Positions 1 through 10,183 of a DNA stretch of 64,000 nt are shown here, piece by piece. The stretch lies in NCBI GenBank assembly GCA_030706745.1, contig JAUZNX010000012.1, positions 1 to 64,000 of the forward strand, written 5' to 3'. The position numbers and the translations under genes were made by a program. The stretch is from Bacteroidota bacterium. Its GTDB lineage: Bacteria; Bacteroidota; Ignavibacteria; Palsa-1295. Within the stretch, counting starts at the first letter, position 1, and the number at the start of each line of letters is the position of its first letter. The notes beneath the pieces are model-generated. The model ran no database searches. It saw only the letters and a program-made list of their open reading frames with translations, and was not told the DNA's origin.

Positions 1-2761
1 GTCCGTTGGCACCGGCGCGATGTGAATTCCCAAGCTCGCAACATGCTGCACAACACTTCCGGCTTGCGTTGTGACGAACGGTTCGTCCGCCCGCAGGAAT
101 TGCAGCAAGTCGTCATCATAATGCAGCACGAAGTCGATCGCGGTGACGTCAGCCGGCAGTGCGCCATGCTGGATAAGCTTGTAGATGACCGGCTTGCCCG
201 CGTAGGCGCTGTCCGGCGCGCTGATGGTGAGGTGCCACTCAGCCGGATACTGAATTTCTCGCGTGAGTGTGATCGGAGGCAAGGCGGTGTCCGCATTGGA
301 GATAATACTCAGCGTCGCCAGATTCTGTCCAGCATGTCCGTTCGTGTCCATGCTCGATACAAGCCACACGGTATCCCGCTCGCCCGGCGCGAGGCACCGC
401 GCGCTCCACGGCTTCGCCAGCATAAACGCGGCCAGGATGGCCGCGCCACGCGGTGCAATCGAGATCGATGAATCGCACACCGTGTCGCAGCCCGTGTTCT
501 GAATCACAACGAACGTGTCGCGCTCCTCGCAGATGGGGGTGGTGCCGAGATCGAGAGCGGATGTTTTGCACGTAAGCAACGCCGCGCCACGGACGACATT
601 GACGGAGAGTGGTATTAGAGTGTCGTGGGACATGGTGCCGTCTGTTCGGCTCAGGTGTGTGATGAACTCTCCCTGCTCCGGACCTTTCTGTTTCAGATGC
701 ACGGCAATTGTCCGTTGAACGGAATCGCCTGGTGCGAGCGCGGTGTCACCCGAGTTCAGAAGTATAAAGGCATTACTTCTCGTGATATGTGACCTACTGC
801 AAAGCACCGTATCACATCCGGTATTACGAACCCAAACGCTCACGATGGTATCACTCGCACAGATGGAGCGGTTGCCGAGAGCGAACGCTGTGTCTGAGAG
901 AGAGACGACAGGATGTACAGCTAGAACGGTCACGCTCAAGTGGATCGGGAGCGTGCCGGAGTGAGGGCCGGAGTAGGAATACGTAAGGCTCTGAGTGAAG
1001 AAGCCAGGAATCAGTGTGGAGAAGTGAACGCGAATCGTATCAAGCTGACCGGGGTAGAGCGTAAGTGTATCCGAAGCAGGTGTAATGCTCCACTCTTTGC
1101 CGGGAGTCTGAGACAAGGGCACTCGTAACGTATCGCAACCATCATTCCAAAATGTGAACAGCGTATCGGCGCTGAGGGTTGCAGTTCGGCAGTATTCCTA
1201 AATCGAACGTCAATGCGGGCACTACAACATTCGAATACAGATGCCCGTATTGAGCGGTGACCGAAATAATTGTATCGAAAGGAATGCCCGAAGGCTCGAA
1301 ATGCCCGGTAAGGTGTACGGAATATTTTTGCAAGCCAGTTTTGAGAAGTGGCAAGAATGAGAACGGAATACTGCCAGTAGCCTTTACAACGGAATCGAAG
1401 GGAAGGAGGGAAAAATCAGACGAAGGGTTGTTCGCGCTGGTGAGGCGAATACTATCGCAATTGGAATTGAGAATCGTTATTGCACCCTTTGCTGTGTCAC
1501 ATCCCACCCTCACATACGCTCCAGGAATGACCGGCGCGGCAAGACTCGCTCTTCCAGAAATGGTATGACTCTCCGACATGCACTGGCCGTAATCGAGGGG
1601 GACGATCGTGATCGTTGCATGATGCGAGCGAAGATCGTGACTGGTAAAGCTGACGAAAATATTTGAACCTGTTGAATTTCCAAGTATGGTATCCGGCCCA
1701 ATGATGGAAAAGGTACCATCAGAATCGTCTGTTAAATAAAGACGCAATCGACCGGGCAGGAAAGAGGAATCGATCTTGACCAGAATGTTGGAGGTGTCAC
1801 ATTCGAATCCGTTGGTGGAGAATGTGGAGTGGAGGCTTGGTGGCGGAGTCGCGTCTTCCGGGTTGGCAATCCAAAGCGCACCCGTGTCATCCGGTGCAAT
1901 TACCGTGGAGCAACTGCAGCCAATGATATTAAACCGTCTGGCTTCTTGAAATCGAGTCTTCGGACCTCCGAGGCTATCCCACGTTGTCCCGCGGTTTATG
2001 CTCCTGTATAGTCCAACACCAGTCCGAACAAAGATTTTTTCGCCACAACCCTCAACACCATCCATCCAGGCTACGGACGGCATCTTTGGCAAGCTGTTCC
2101 ATGTCATCCCGGAATCGGTCGAGCTTAGAATGTAACCTATCTCCTGACTTGAATAGTAGAGCTTGTTAAGAGGGTCAGCATAAGCGCTAAATCCAGCGAT
2201 AGAACTTCCACAGCTCTTCCACGAAATGCCTCCGTCCATGGACCGGTATGCTGCCCAATCTCCTTGAGTGTTGAACAAGTGATTCGAATCCAAACTCACA
2301 ACGGTCGTACCCCGGAGTGCCGGAGCGTTGGCCTTGTAGTCCCAATAGACATCGGCCCCTTCCCATCCATTGGGATTGATCCCCAATGGTTGACTAAAAA
2401 CAAAGCTCCAGGAGACCCCAGAGTCGGTTGACTTCCACACTTCTCCATTACCCACGCCGCGATTGAGGCCCGCTGCGTATAGCGTCCTGCCATCGAAGCA
2501 ACGGATCGAGCTGACAAACAGATTACCCGTGAGCCCGCTACCATCGCGCCACGTTCGCCCGTCGCGCGTATAGAGGATGCTTGTGCCATAGCCTGTCACT
2601 CCAGTCCTCGCGTTCCAAAAATAACCGCAGGTGGCACCGGCTTTTCCCATGTAATGCCACGTGAATGGCTGTGCAAGGGTGGCGTTCGTGAGAGCCGCAA
2701 CCGACACGATGACGAGCGCGCTAATTCGGAACGATCGGATCAGGAATCTTGGGGAGAACAT
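1..2761 (-). CDS. Secreted BNR/Ig-repeat protein, 3'-truncated by window edge, one frameshift
   Basis: A long minus-strand coding region starts at the ATG at 2761, with GGAAG about 13 bases upstream. It has a signal peptide ending near the LAQ at residues 29-31. About 300 residues of photosystem-stability/BNR-like propeller follow, with repeated YTRDGRTW-, KSTDSGVSW- and SSTDSGMTW-type strands. Ig-like repeats marked by recurring CDT/CDS motifs come next. The first frame stops at 1142. The frame offset by one base carries on from about 1190 to base 1 without a stop and reads as the same Ig-repeat style (for example NDGCDTL, NTGCDTV). The simplest reading is one gene with a single-base insertion or two-base deletion near 1181-1190. 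The C-terminus, probably a T9SS tail, lies off the window. The N-terminal layout resembles the protein at 60632-64000, so the two are likely paralogues. Function is unknown; a cell-surface or secreted role is inferred. Confidence 0.75.
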
Positions 2762-3005
2762 TTTGAAGTCTCTATTCTTCCTGCTCTAACGGCAAGGACA
2801 GGCAATGTATTCTCCGGGATTCCTTCTTTCCCCTTCCCACTCCTTTCCAACAACTTACACACAACTTCCGAAAAGCGGTGGATAACTCGGGCAATTGTTC
2901 TTAAAAAATGTGGGAAGAATTGGGGCGTTTCGGCGAACAATTCACGCGGTATTTTAGTAAGTTTGATGCACGGAATTCGTCGCATGAGCGATCATGCGAA
3001 TCGCA

Positions 3006-3033
3006 GTGCTGAGTGCTAAGTGCTGAGTGCTAA
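3006..3033. repeat. Heptad tandem repeat, alternating GTGCTGA/GTGCTAA
   Basis: Four perfect 7-base units alternate GTGCTGA and GTGCTAA. A related run occurs at 29465-29489 between two other genes. It does not code for anything visible. Confidence 0.85.
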
Positions 3034-3093
3034 GTATCACGCAACCACGGTTGTATTGACGGCACACCACAGAGTTTAGCCCCGAGCCCTAAG

Positions 3094-3113
3094 TGAGATC
3101 ATCGATGGTCTCA
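3094..3113. repeat. 20-base near-palindrome, copy 1
   Basis: TGAGATCATCGATGGTCTCA is a palindrome with one imperfect pair. It matches the perfect palindrome at 3411-3430 in all but one position. The spacing (317 bases) and the position upstream of the ribonucleotide reductase would fit an operator pair or a repeat family. Confidence 0.6.
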
Positions 3114-3169
3114 TTAGATCACCGAATCCTGTCGCGGACTCGGATGCTTCACGAGTTACCGCGAAAAAC

Positions 3170-3189
3170 GGTGCGACCATGGTTGCGCC
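3170..3189. repeat. 20-base GGTGCGACC/GGTTGCGCC palindrome
   Basis: GGTGCGACCATGGTTGCGCC can fold on itself with two wobble-type mismatches. Similar palindromes with a CAACC-N-GGTTG type core are at 3041-3055 and 31510-31529. Confidence 0.5.
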
Positions 3190-3249
3190 GTCTGACCCCT
3201 AACAGCCCCTGGTAGATGTAACCACCCCATGCGGATGGTCACTCATCCG

Positions 3250-3374
3250 CGCCCCCGGCTTTTCAAGAGTCGGGGCGGGAGACTTACCCCCTCTTTTGAG
3301 GGCGGAGGTTTGGGATTTTGGGTTAACCACCCCCTTGCATCGTGGACGATGCGCCCCGCCTTGAAAAGGCGGGG
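3250..3374. repeat. REP-like cluster of C/G-rich hairpins
   Basis: Three hairpins lie close together. The first, at about 3252-3275, has CCCCGGCT/AGTCGGGG arms. The second, at 3289-3302, is CCCTC-TTTT-GAGGG. The third, at 3354-3374, is a perfect 9-bp stem, CCCCGCCTT-GAA-AAGGCGGGG. The variants of one CCCCGCYTTTNAAGRCGGGG theme suggest a repetitive extragenic palindrome rather than a terminator, since there is no T-tract. Confidence 0.6.
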
Positions 3375-3410
3375 GTTCTATGGAAGTTAAAAAAGCTTAA
3401 TAGAGGCAGA

Positions 3411-3430
3411 TGAGATCATCGATGATCTCA
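3411..3430. promoter_or_regulatory. Perfect 20-base palindrome upstream of nrdJ
   Basis: TGAGATCATCGATGATCTCA is perfectly self-complementary and lies about 75 bases before the nrdJ start. A near-identical copy is at 3094-3113. It does not match the NrdR box that I know. It may be an operator for nrdJ or one unit of a repeat family. Confidence 0.45.
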
Positions 3431-3505
3431 TCAAAAGCCTCGCCCTCGCTCTACATTTTGTGTGGAGCAGAGATCAAAAACTGATAAATTAGCGTTACAA
3501 CAGCT

Positions 3506-6500
3506 ATGCAGATCGCACGTCGCTTTACCAAGGCGGGCCCGGGGACCATGGGTGCGTCCCCCAGCCCGGCCGACCTCTTTTCGTACACGAAACGCGCCTC
3601 CGTGCTCCGGAATCCGGATGGCAAGCCCATCTTCGAGATGCAGGACATCGAGGTCCCCAAGCATTGGTCGCAGGTCGCGACCGATATCCTCGCACAAAAA
3701 TATTTCCGCCGTGCCGGCGTGCCGCAGGTCGATACCTTCGGCGTGCCGCTGCGAGATAAAAAGGGTGAGGTCGTGCTCGGTCCCGAGCGCTCGATCAAGC
3801 AGGTCGCGCACCGCCTGGCCGGTTGCTGGCGTGCATGGGGCGAAGACCACGGGTATTTCGATTCCAAAGAAGACGCACAAGCCTTCTATGACGAGATCAG
3901 CTACATGATCTTGCGTCAGATGGCCGCGCCGAACTCCCCGCAGTGGTTTAACACGGGCATTGCGTGGGCCTACGGCATCAAGGGCACGCCGCAGGGACAC
4001 TGGTATGTCGATCCGAAGACTGGCGAGATGACCCGCTCGACCGATGCCTACACTCACCCGCAGCCGCACGCCTGCTTTATTCAGTCCATCAAGGACGACA
4101 TGCTGAATGAAGGCGGGATTTTCGATCTCGTCACGCGCGAGGCGCGCATCTTTAAGTATGGCTCTGGCACGGGCACCAACTTCAGCGCGCTCCGCGCCGA
4201 AGGCGAGCGCGTTTCAGGTGGCGGTGCCGCTTCAGGCGTCATGAGCTTCCTCAAAATCAACGACCGCGCTGCCGGTGCGGTGAAATCCGGTGGCACGACG
4301 CGCCGCGCCGCGAAGATGGTCATCCTGGACATCGACCATCCGGATATCGAGCAGTTCATCGAGTGGAAGGCCCTCGAAGAGCAGAAGGTCGCCGCGATGG
4401 TCGCCGGCTCGAAAGTTTGCGATGTGTTCCTGAACACGATCATGAAGATCGCGGCCGATGGCGGCACCGATCGCAAGGAGAACCACGATCTCGACATCGC
4501 GATCAAGCGCGCACTTGCGCGTGGCGTGCCGATGAATTACATTCTGCGCTGCCTGCAGATGGTCACGATGGGTTACGACCACATCGACTTCAAGACATTC
4601 GACACGCACTACGAAGGCGAAGCATATCAGACCGTCTCGGGACAAAACTCGAACAACTCCGTCCGCGTGACGAACGACTTCATGCACGCCGTGCTGACCG
4701 ATGGCGAGTGGGACCTGAAATTCCGAACGAGTGGCAAGACCGCCAAGAAGGTCAAGGCGAAGACGCTATGGGATAAGATCACGCTTTCGGCATGGGCCTC
4801 CGCCGATCCGGGTTTGCAGTACGATACGACGATCAACGAGTGGCACACCTGCCCCACCGATGGCCGCATCAACGCGAGCAATCCGTGCTCCGAGTACATG
4901 TTCCTGGACGACACGGCATGCAATCTTGCCTCGCTCAATCTCGCATATTTCTATGATGACGAGACCGGCGCGTTCAAGCTCGATGATTACAAGCACGCCG
5001 TTCGCCTGTGGACGATCGTGCTCGAAATCTCGGTGCTCATGGCGCAATTCCCATCGCGCGCGATCGCACAAGGCTCGTACGATTACCGCACGCTTGGCCT
5101 GGGCTATGCGAATCTCGGCACGATCCTGATGACGGCCGGCATCGCGTATGACTCTCCCGAGGCGCTGGCCATTGCGGGCGCGCTCTCGGCGATCATGACG
5201 GGTGAGTCCTATGCCGCATCGGCCGAGATGGCGAAGGACCTCGGCCCATTCCCGCGTTACGAGCCAAACCGGGATTCGATGCTGCGCGTCATCCGCAATC
5301 ACAAGCTCGCAGCGTACAATGCCGCGCCGGACCGCTACGAACAACTCACGATCAAGCCGATGGGCATCGATCCCGAGTTCTGCCCGGAAGATTTACTCCA
5401 AGCCGCCCGCGATGCGTGGGACCGCGCGTATGCCACTGGCGAGAAGCACGGCTACCGCAATGCACAGGTGACCGTCATCGCGCCGACGGGCACGATCGGT
5501 CTCGTCATGGATTGCGACACGACCGGCATCGAGCCGGACTTCGCGATCGTCAAGTTCAAGAAGCTGGCTGGCGGCGGATACTTCAAGATCGTCAACCAGT
5601 CCGTGCATAAGGCACTGACGAAGCTTGGCTACAGCGAGAAGCAGATCGAGGAGATCGAGAAATACTCGAAGGGCCACGGCACGCTCGTCGGTTGCCCGAC
5701 GATCAACCGGCACACGCTGAAGGCAAAAGGATTTACCGACGAGAAGATCGACGAGATCGAGAAGCAGTGCGATAACGTCTTCGATCTCAAGTTCGCCTTC
5801 AACAAGTGGTCGCTCGGCGAGGAGTTCTGCGCGAAGCTGGGCTTCACGCCGTCGCAGCTTGTCGATCCAAATTTCAACATGCTCGTCTCGCTCGGATTCA
5901 CGCGCGAGGAAATTCAGAAGGCCAACGATTATGTCTGCGGCACGATGACACTCGAAGGCGCGCCCGCGCTGAAGGACGAACATCTTCCGATCTTCGACTG
6001 CGCGAACAAGTGCGGACGCTATGGCACGCGCTACATTCCATACGAGGCGCACATCCGCATGATGGCCGCGGCGCAGCCATTTATTTCGGGCGCGATCTCC
6101 AAGACCATCAACATGCCGAACGAGGCGACCGTCGCGGAAGTATCGAAGGCCTACTTCGATTCGTGGAAGCTGATGCTCAAGGCCAACGCGCTCTATCGCG
6201 ATGGAAGCAAGCTCTCGCAGCCGCTGAACTCCTCGAACGAGGACGGCGATCTCGCAGAGGAAGTGTTGTTCGACGACGTGGAAGATCCGGCGAACGAGAC
6301 GATCGACGCCGCAAAGATTCACCAGTTGCTCGAACTCCAGAATCAGGAACTGGCCAGCGAAGGCGTTGGCGATGGATGGACCGTGCCGCCCGAGCTGCGC
6401 CGTCACCGATTGCCGACCAAGCGCAAAGGATGGCTCCGCGAAGCCGTCGTCGGCGGACACAAAGTCTATCTCCGCACCGGCGAGTATGAAGATGGATCGC

Positions 6501-7096
6501 TCGGAGAAATCTTCATCGACATGTACAAGGAGGGCGCGTCCTTCAAGGGACTGATGAACTGCTTCTCCGTGCTCGCATCGAAGGCGCTGCAATACGGCGT
6601 GCCGCTCGAAGAGTTGGTCGATACCTTTACGTTCACGCGCTTCGAGCCCGCCGGCAACGTGCAGGGACACGAGGCGATCAAGAACGCCACATCGATTTTG
6701 GATTACGTCTTCCGCGCGTTGGGGTATGAGTATCTCGGTCGCGAGGATTTCGTCCACGTGAAGGCTGTGGACGAGCCGAAGCATGTGCCGCCAACTGAGA
6801 CGCCGGCGGCAACTCATGCTGCGGATCGGGCCGAGCAGACCGATGCAGTGGCGGGCCGGACCGTCAGCGAGGACGAGAACATCGCCAAGCTACGCAGCGA
6901 GTTAGTGGACGAGCCGGTGATGGCGGAGGTGAAACACCCGAACACTCCGCGCGCGGCACTGAGCACACTCCGCAGCGAAGCCCGCTCGAAAGGCTACACC
7001 GGCGAGCAATGCTCCGCCTGCGGCTCGATGCGCGTCAAGCGCAACGGCGCCTGCACCGTCTGCGATGACTGCGGGACCACGAGCGGGTGCTCGTAA
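3506..7096 (+). CDS. nrdJ: Vitamin B12-dependent (class II) ribonucleoside-diphosphate reductase
   Basis: This enzyme reduces ribonucleotides to deoxyribonucleotides using an adenosylcobalamin radical, so it works without oxygen dependence. The 1196 residues fit the long NrdJ family. The N-terminal part begins with an [17 protein letters not shown]-like segment and a SWSQVATD-type motif. The radical-site finger-loop motif NPCSE is at residues 459-463 (Cys461). The C-terminal tail has paired cysteines for thiol relay and probable metal binding (Cys1169, 1172, 1183, 1186, 1189, 1195). The start is not firm: ATG 3506 and ATG 3548 are both possible and neither has a good ribosome site. The gene stands alone and is followed by a strong terminator. 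A long open frame antisense to it is a codon-bias shadow. Confidence 0.97.
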   Translation: MQIARRFTKAGPGTMGASPSPADLFSYTKRASVLRNPDGKPIFEMQDIEVPKHWSQVATDILAQKYFRRAGVPQVDTFGVPLRDKKGEVVLGPERSIKQVAHRLAGCWRAWGEDHGYFDSKEDAQAFYDEISYMILRQMAAPNSPQWFNTGIAWAYGIKGTPQGHWYVDPKTGEMTRSTDAYTHPQPHACFIQSIKDDMLNEGGIFDLVTREARIFKYGSGTGTNFSALRAEGERVSGGGAASGVMSFLKINDRAAGAVKSGGTTRRAAKMVILDIDHPDIEQFIEWKALEEQKVAAMVAGSKVCDVFLNTIMKIAADGGTDRKENHDLDIAIKRALARGVPMNYILRCLQMVTMGYDHIDFKTFDTHYEGEAYQTVSGQNSNNSVRVTNDFMHAVLTDGEWDLKFRTSGKTAKKVKAKTLWDKITLSAWASADPGLQYDTTINEWHTCPTDGRINASNPCSEYMFLDDTACNLASLNLAYFYDDETGAFKLDDYKHAVRLWTIVLEISVLMAQFPSRAIAQGSYDYRTLGLGYANLGTILMTAGIAYDSPEALAIAGALSAIMTGESYAASAEMAKDLGPFPRYEPNRDSMLRVIRNHKLAAYNAAPDRYEQLTIKPMGIDPEFCPEDLLQAARDAWDRAYATGEKHGYRNAQVTVIAPTGTIGLVMDCDTTGIEPDFAIVKFKKLAGGGYFKIVNQSVHKALTKLGYSEKQIEEIEKYSKGHGTLVGCPTINRHTLKAKGFTDEKIDEIEKQCDNVFDLKFAFNKWSLGEEFCAKLGFTPSQLVDPNFNMLVSLGFTREEIQKANDYVCGTMTLEGAPALKDEHLPIFDCANKCGRYGTRYIPYEAHIRMMAAAQPFISGAISKTINMPNEATVAEVSKAYFDSWKLMLKANALYRDGSKLSQPLNSSNEDGDLAEEVLFDDVEDPANETIDAAKIHQLLELQNQELASEGVGDGWTVPPELRRHRLPTKRKGWLREAVVGGHKVYLRTGEYEDGSLGEIFIDMYKEGASFKGLMNCFSVLASKALQYGVPLEELVDTFTFTRFEPAGNVQGHEAIKNATSILDYVFRALGYEYLGREDFVHVKAVDEPKHVPPTETPAATHAADRAEQTDAVAGRTVSEDENIAKLRSELVDEPVMAEVKHPNTPRAALSTLRSEARSKGYTGEQCSACGSMRVKRNGACTVCDDCGTTSGCS

Positions 7097-7121
7097 TACG
7101 GCGACCTTTTAGGATTCACAC

Positions 7122-7156
7122 AAAGAGGCCGCCGCAAGGTGGCCTCTTTGATTTTT
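7122..7156 (+). terminator. Rho-independent terminator of nrdJ
   Basis: A perfect 9-bp stem, AAAGAGGCC/GGCCTCTTT, has an inner GCC-GCAA-GG extension and is followed by GATTTTTT. It lies 25 bases after the nrdJ stop. Confidence 0.92.
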
Positions 7157-7205
7157 TCATAAATCAACGGCGCTAAGAGCGGCCTCTTCAAATAGGGAAG
7201 CTACT

Positions 7206-8195
7206 GTGGGATGGGATTGTTATATCGACCTGCCCCGAGGGACATCGTCGAAAGAGGTTCATAGATTCCTCGAGATCTTAGGTTACAAGCAGCAAGCGGG
7301 CACGCCTTTCTTCAAAGGCGTATTCTTCAGTTTTTACAAGGACGAACACTTTCGATATCGTGAAGGCGTAGGAGCTTGGGTCAAATCAAAAGGCAAATCA
7401 GGTGCGAGCATGCATACACGCACATCCGTCTGGCGTAGCAAGTATGATAATGACTACCATAATTTGACGATCAAGGCGGTGCATGAGAGGTTCGGAGGTA
7501 AGTTCACCTCCGATGCTGGCGAAGGTGAGTATATCCCATATGACGGGTTTGTTCGAGAGAAAGCTGAGGCAGCCTGTTACTACGCTGAGTCAAGATTTCA
7601 AAACGCTATCGTTGCAGCGGGTGTCCTCTTGAATGCACACAAGGAGAGCGATGCAATGATTGATCGGAAACTACTGAAGGCCATTCCCCAGCTAGCTGGA
7701 ATGCAGCCGCCGCTTATCGTATACAACCTGCTAGCCCCGTACCTAGTCTCATGTATCGAAGACTTCTTTCGTTCAGTATATGTCGGTCTCCTAACTTACT
7801 CTCCACGCAAGCAGGGAGTTTTCAAGTCTGCTCGGCTTTCAGCCGACGATATGGTCGCAGTTAGCGAGGGGCTTTTGAAAGTTGAGGATGCTGTGGCCAA
7901 GTCAATGACCTTCCAAAACGTGAAGCGGATCGCTGAATACTATAGGGAGGTCGATCCCCAGATTGACCTACTGGGCATATTGAGAAGGCCCTCTAATCGA
8001 GCGCGTTCTGGATTAGACAAACGACTTGAGGACTTGATTGGCAGAAGACACCTTCTCATTCATCAAAACGTGATGAGCCCGGAGTACTTCGTCGAAGAAG
8101 TCAGGGCGGACATCAAGTGCCTAGAACTCACCGTCAAGAGAACTCTCTCCTCTCTTCGGCGTCACTATCACTGGCAGCCTGGTTATCCAGATTGA
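7206..8195 (+). CDS. Unrecognised protein with HEPN-like C-terminus
   Basis: This 329-residue protein starts at GTG 7206. I do not recognise its N-terminal half, which begins MGWDCYIDLP and has an aromatic-rich region around residues 30-60. Residues about 110-320 are helical, with a YYAESRFQNAIVAAGVLL stretch. The end contains GRRHLLIHQN, giving R281-x4-H286, which matches the Rx4-6H active-site motif of HEPN ribonucleases. HEPN domains are common in toxin, abortive-infection and RNA-targeting systems, so a defence role is plausible but inferred. The next gene starts 13 bases after the stop, so the pair is probably an operon. The region is more A+T-rich than nrdJ, which suggests acquired DNA. 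Confidence 0.8.
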   Translation: MGWDCYIDLPRGTSSKEVHRFLEILGYKQQAGTPFFKGVFFSFYKDEHFRYREGVGAWVKSKGKSGASMHTRTSVWRSKYDNDYHNLTIKAVHERFGGKFTSDAGEGEYIPYDGFVREKAEAACYYAESRFQNAIVAAGVLLNAHKESDAMIDRKLLKAIPQLAGMQPPLIVYNLLAPYLVSCIEDFFRSVYVGLLTYSPRKQGVFKSARLSADDMVAVSEGLLKVEDAVAKSMTFQNVKRIAEYYREVDPQIDLLGILRRPSNRARSGLDKRLEDLIGRRHLLIHQNVMSPEYFVEEVRADIKCLELTVKRTLSSLRRHYHWQPGYPD

Positions 8196-8208
8196 GAAAG
8201 AATAATCA

Positions 8209-9423
8209 ATGCAAGACAAACAGTTACAAAAATGGTCAGACGCAACAGGAATTGAGGTTTCATTGCTGAGGCGGCTAATTGATCGCGACTTCATAACAGG
8301 TTATGAAGTTAATGGTCAATTTGAGTTCAGCCGAAGTGATGTGTACAAGCTCATCGCAGTCAGCAAATTCCCTGAGTTCGCGAACAAGATTGCTCTCGTA
8401 GCTGATCGTTCGTTCATGTATGAATACAATCCGGAGTTGGCGGACTTTTTATGCTTTCACGATACGATTGATGCGTTCACTTGGCTTATCAAACTTCGGT
8501 ATTCTTCAAAGGAGGATATCCGAAGCAGGAAGGCATACCGATTAGACAGACTTTTTGATCAGTTCTTAACCGAGAAGCAATTTGAGATAGGAAAGCTTAC
8601 TCGACTTAAAGGGCGGTCGTCGTCTCCAGACAGATTCACGTTTCATTTGACAAAGGGCTGGTACAATGAAATGGTCAGATCTACACCGTTGAATGAAAAC
8701 ATTTTGGCAATAGGCACAAGGGTCTCCCCGGATTCCTGTCACGGAAGATTTGCGGCGTGGAATATTGTTCAAAGTTACTACGCCATTTACGAATACGTGA
8801 ACGCGCTCGTATTCACTAACTCAGACAACTTGCGCACTGAAGAGCACCGCAAGAGCACAAACTATTTTCATAAGAACCTGCTTAGCAAATTTGAAACCGA
8901 TCTTGTTTGTTATCCCTTCAATCTCTCGCACGCTCCCGCGAAAGTGCTTAACGCCAAGCGTGGTGAGAAGGCGTTCTGGAAGTTTAATTACGCTCGCTCT
9001 CCACGGTATGACTTATCGATTTATCAACTTGAGGACCTATACCTTTCACTAACGACCGAAGAAGATTTTCTCCTCAACGTGCTTTACAAGTTTAGAGTAT
9101 GGGCGAATTATTTGGGCATTCCGCGCGTCATTCAGCTGCAAGACGGCTATTACTTAGCTCACTTATACAAGAACCTTGGAACCCTATGCTTTTTCTACGG
9201 GGCCTTCACAGAGTTGATGGCGCTTGCTTTTTTGGGTGAGAAGCAAGTCCTTGCACTTCTGAGCGATTTCGTCAACGACTTCCTCAAACAAAACGAGAAC
9301 TATCGCCAGAACTGGTATTATGTCCCAATTCTGATGCGTTTTAGGTTCTACCACAAGCATGGATTGATTTCAAAAAAGCCTTCTTATCTGATTCCACCTG
9401 ATCCAATCCTGATCAAAGGGTGA
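8209..9423 (+). CDS. Unrecognised protein with MerR-like N-terminus and HEPN-like core
   Basis: This 404-residue protein is the second gene of the pair that begins at 7206. Residues about 5-50 (WSDATGIEVSLLRRLIDRD, then a strand and FSRSDVYKL) look like a MerR/excisionase-type helix-turn-helix with a wing. The middle has SYYAIYEYVNALVF, then an EEHRKS segment and a second helical block (LTTEEDFLLNVLYKFRVWA). This order resembles HEPN-like helical bundles, but a clean Rx4-6H motif is not clear. It may be the regulator or partner of the upstream protein. No homologue is recognised with confidence. Confidence 0.8.
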   Translation: MQDKQLQKWSDATGIEVSLLRRLIDRDFITGYEVNGQFEFSRSDVYKLIAVSKFPEFANKIALVADRSFMYEYNPELADFLCFHDTIDAFTWLIKLRYSSKEDIRSRKAYRLDRLFDQFLTEKQFEIGKLTRLKGRSSSPDRFTFHLTKGWYNEMVRSTPLNENILAIGTRVSPDSCHGRFAAWNIVQSYYAIYEYVNALVFTNSDNLRTEEHRKSTNYFHKNLLSKFETDLVCYPFNLSHAPAKVLNAKRGEKAFWKFNYARSPRYDLSIYQLEDLYLSLTTEEDFLLNVLYKFRVWANYLGIPRVIQLQDGYYLAHLYKNLGTLCFFYGAFTELMALAFLGEKQVLALLSDFVNDFLKQNENYRQNWYYVPILMRFRFYHKHGLISKKPSYLIPPDPILIKG

Positions 9424-9452
9424 AGACCGTCCAATTCTGCGTTAAATAGGAC

Positions 9453-9860
9453 TTATTTGTGACCACGCAATTTCTTTTGTGTTTCAAAAGCCTCTTTGGC
9501 AGCCCGCTGCACCTGCTTGGTGATCATGTCCTCAAGCTTGGTAATTGGGAAATAGCGTTCCGGAGGATTCAGTCGCTTTACTTCAATCTCTTCCCTCTCC
9601 TGCTCAAGAACTAAGACGTTTAAAACGACCGTGATGGTTCCTTTAGCTTTTGCGAGTGCGCCAACAATATCCAACTTCTCCTTCACGAGTAACTCCTTGA
9701 CCCTTTGACGCACATATTTCCCGTCAAGAATCTTAGGATAGGGTACTTTTAAGGTCACTGTAACACCTTTGTAAACTTCGACATCGTCCCGCTTCACAAT
9801 AAAACTGAACGATGGCACTGGTGTGCGAACGTCGTATACCTGCTCTGTGTAAGTTTTCAT
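9453..9860 (-). CDS. Hypothetical 135-residue protein
   Basis: A clean minus-strand frame starts at ATG 9860 and is convergent with the HEPN-like pair. Residues 1-60 look strand-rich (FSFIVKRDDVEVYKGVTVTLKVP) and the C-terminus is a charged helix ending KKLRGHK. No signal peptide or known motif is seen. Its composition matches the neighbouring A+T-rich accessory genes. I do not recognise the family. Confidence 0.65.
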   Translation of the reverse strand: MKTYTEQVYDVRTPVPSFSFIVKRDDVEVYKGVTVTLKVPYPKILDGKYVRQRVKELLVKEKLDIVGALAKAKGTITVVLNVLVLEQEREEIEVKRLNPPERYFPITKLEDMITKQVQRAAKEAFETQKKLRGHK

Positions 9861-9884
9861 AGGCTAAGGGATACGTTCGGTTTT

Positions 9885-10136
9885 TCAAAGTGGTTCTCCT
9901 CGGTGATCATAAATTGTGCCCTTCAAGTTAGGATGCGTCTTCCCGCCTTTGTGATTCGGGTGTTTGGGTTTTGCCTCGCGCGCGCGTAGCTCGGTGTGGG
10001 CTTGGGCGTCATCACTTTCGGCGCGCCGCCGGGAAGCAGCGCTTCCCGGCACACGGGCGGCGGCATTCTCTGAACCTGAATGTGGTTTTGTCAGACGCAA
10101 TATGGAATACGTCACCGCTCGCGTGAAGCCCCGCAT
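9885..10136 (-). CDS. Possible small basic protein upstream of the 135-residue gene
   Basis: An 83-codon frame lies 24 bases upstream of the ATG at 9860, on the same strand. The last 30 residues (EAKPKHPNHKGGKTHPNLK and on to GTIYDHRGEPL) look like real, low-complexity basic protein. The first half is Arg/Ala-rich and may be non-coding. The true start is therefore unclear. Confidence 0.35.
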   Translation of the reverse strand: MRGFTRAVTYSILRLTKPHSGSENAAARVPGSAASRRRAESDDAQAHTELRAREAKPKHPNHKGGKTHPNLKGTIYDHRGEPL

Positions 10137-10183
10137 GACAACTGCGGGTCCGCGAACGGGTGCATATCAATTGAAAACAGACT

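Larger units (their letters stand above)
2762..3505. other. Intergenic region rich in repeats and hairpins
   Basis: No convincing gene is seen in these 744 bases. The region holds a heptad tandem repeat, two copies of a 20-base ATCGAT-centred palindrome, two CAACC/GGTTG palindromes and a cluster of C-rich/G-rich hairpins, each listed separately. I looked for an adenosylcobalamin riboswitch because the next gene is B12-dependent. I found no B12 box. Confidence 0.7.

Noticed and set aside
3061-3430. Adenosylcobalamin riboswitch upstream of nrdJ
   Set aside because: I looked for the B12 box and the core stems. Only palindromes and G/C-rich hairpins of other kinds are present.
5393-6817. 474-codon minus-strand open frame
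   Set aside because: It lies fully inside nrdJ. Its Arg/Leu/Val-rich product is typical for the antisense of G+C-rich coding DNA.
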